From: an uncultured Acidimicrobiaceae bacterium
Lineage (GTDB): Bacteria > Actinomycetota > Acidimicrobiia > Acidimicrobiales > MedAcidi-G1
Assembly: GCA_913054115.1 (NCBI GenBank)
Contig: CAJXIS010000103.1
Span: 1 to 7,264 of the forward strand
Direction: 5' to 3'
Length of the DNA stretch: 7,264 nt
The position numbers and the translations under genes were made by a program. Position 1 is the first letter of the stretch, and every line of letters begins with the position of its first letter. Positions 6,393-7,264 of the stretch are shown piece after piece. The notes under the pieces were generated by a model, which worked only from the letters and a program-made list of their open reading frames with translations, was not told the origin of the DNA and did not search any database.

Positions 6393-6400
6393 TCTCCCTT
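6393..6400 (-). promoter_or_regulatory. Ribosome binding site of the SnoaL-like gene
   Basis: Read on the minus strand, AAGGGAGA lies 6 bases before the ATG at 6386. It overlaps the TAA stop of the upstream Ldh-family gene, so translation of the two genes is probably coupled. Confidence 0.65.
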
Positions 6401-7264
6401 AGTCGGCGGCGAGCGCCAGTGTGGCTTCCCAGAGGTCGGGCTCGAGATCGACCGCATCGGGCAGCGCCCGACCGGCGCCCGGCAGTCGGGCACCCGGTTG
6501 ACCGGCGATGGAGGCGGCCAGGGACGTCAGGCTTTCGGTGAAGACGTCGCCGCTGTAGCCCGATGGGTCGATCACCACGTAGAACTGGCCGAGGTCGTGG
6601 GGCGGGCCATCGGGCGCCTTGAGCGGTGGGACGTCGATGCTGAGGCGTGATCCGGTCAGGCAGGCGGCGAGCACCTCGACCATGAGCCCGAGGCCGTAGC
6701 CCTTGTGGCCGCCGGCCGAGAGGAGCGAGCCGCCGAGTGCCGCAGCGGGATCGGTCGTCGGGTTGCCGTCGGCGTCGATGGCCCATCCCAGGGGGATCTC
6801 CTCGCCGGCAGCCGCTGCCATGGTGATCTTGCCGAGGGCGACCGCACTGGTGCTGAAGTCGAACTGGAAGGCGATCCCGCCCTCGCCGTCGGGTACTGCC
6901 ATGGCGAACGGGTTGGTGCCGAGCACCGCCTGCGAGCCTCCCGGAGGCGCCACACGCGGCGTGGCGTTCGTGGTGCCGATGGCCAGCAGCCCCTCGCGGG
7001 CGAACTGCTCGGTGAAGTAGCCGAGCGCCGTGCACGTGTGGGTGTGTTCGACGGCGAGTCCGCAGATCCCGTTGTTACGGGCCGAGGCGAGGGCGTGGGG
7101 GAAGGCGGCGGCGAACGCCGACTGGGCGAACCCGAACCGACCGTCCACGCGGACGGCACCGGGGCGGTCGACCGACACGACCGGGTCGACGTTCCCGTCG
7201 ATGCGTCCGGTCTCGAGCTGCCGGCAGTAGCTCTCGAGGTAGTAGAGGCCGCAGATCCGGTTGC
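6399..7264 (-). CDS. Malate/L-lactate dehydrogenase (Ldh/YlbC type) family oxidoreductase, 5' end outside the window
   Basis: This is an NAD(P)H-dependent 2-oxoacid/2-hydroxyacid (or cyclic imine) reductase of the Ldh family, distinct from Rossmann-fold lactate dehydrogenases. The frame is open to the right edge. A GTG at 7178 is the first in-window start, but the upstream residues NRICGLYYLESYCRQLETGR fit the family, so the true start is beyond 7264. The 287 visible residues lack perhaps 50-60 N-terminal ones. Numbered from position 7262, motifs are VAPPGGSQAVLGTNPFA (104-120), the IPLGWAIDADGNPTTDP segment (146-162), and GGHKGYGLGLMVE (174-186), which binds the nucleotide. The usual catalytic-His segment (HTGALGYY or NHFGAAGYY) reads HTHTCTALGYF (73-83), shifted by about one residue. 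The substrate could be malate, lactate, sulfolactate, ureidoglycolate or a proline/pipecolate imine. It leads the two-gene operon with the SnoaL-like gene. Confidence 0.88.
   Translation of the reverse strand, partial: NRICGLYYLESYCRQLETGRIDGNVDPVVSVDRPGAVRVDGRFGFAQSAFAAAFPHALASARNNGICGLAVEHTHTCTALGYFTEQFAREGLLAIGTTNATPRVAPPGGSQAVLGTNPFAMAVPDGEGGIAFQFDFSTSAVALGKITMAAAAGEEIPLGWAIDADGNPTTDPAAALGGSLLSAGGHKGYGLGLMVEVLAACLTGSRLSIDVPPLKAPDGPPHDLGQFYVVIDPSGYSGDVFTESLTSLAASIAGQPGARLPGAGRALPDAVDLEPDLWEATLALAAD

Noticed and set aside
1..7264. CRISPR array, tRNA or rRNA gene, insertion sequence, phage or toxin-antitoxin genes
   Set aside because: I saw no spaced direct repeats, tRNA-like cloverleaf ends, transposase motifs or phage genes. 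The intein is the only mobile element supported.

Overview
This window is a high-GC bacterial chromosome segment, most likely from an actinobacterium (Actinomycetota), possibly one of the Acidimicrobiia-like lineages. The reasons are the strong C/G bias at third codon positions, a LysM protein of the type usually found beside lexA, a stand-alone RibD-type reductase of the mycobacterial Rv2671 kind, a monomeric vitamin-B12-dependent ribonucleotide reductase, and a perfect actinobacterial DnaA box (TTGTCCACA). The lineage call is an inference from gene content, not from a marker gene.

Layout. Positions 3-287 (+) hold the end of a small membrane-anchored LysM protein. It converges on a RibD C-terminal-domain reductase at 298-1134 (-). 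A divergent control region of about 150 bp (1135-1283) follows, with a cluster of four DnaA-box-like sites, a possible promoter and a short palindrome. From it runs nrdJ at 1284-5261 (+), the class II ribonucleotide reductase, interrupted by a 401-residue intein at 2343-3545 that carries a LAGLIDADG homing endonuclease domain. A type II thymidine kinase follows at 5290-5919 (+), probably in the same transcript. It converges on a two-gene minus-strand pair: a SnoaL/NTF2-like protein (5940-6386) and, upstream of it, a malate/L-lactate-dehydrogenase-family oxidoreductase (6399-7264) whose 5' end lies outside the window.

How it fits together. nrdJ makes deoxyribonucleotides de novo, using adenosylcobalamin as the radical source. 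The thymidine kinase salvages thymidine to dTMP. The divergent reductase belongs to a family whose mycobacterial member has been reported to act as a dihydrofolate reductase, so it may also touch thymidylate supply. The DnaA-box cluster suggests that replication initiation and dNTP supply are linked. The right-hand pair looks like small-molecule redox or catabolic metabolism and is unrelated.

The most notable feature is the intein. It sits immediately before the cysteine that should become the catalytic thiyl radical, so it splits the Asn-x-Cys-x-Glu active-site motif. The same cysteine must first act as the splicing nucleophile. I did not find evidence for a wholly new defence or mobile system. 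The other points of interest are the DnaA-box cluster and a codon-use anomaly just downstream of the intein that could be a homing co-conversion tract.
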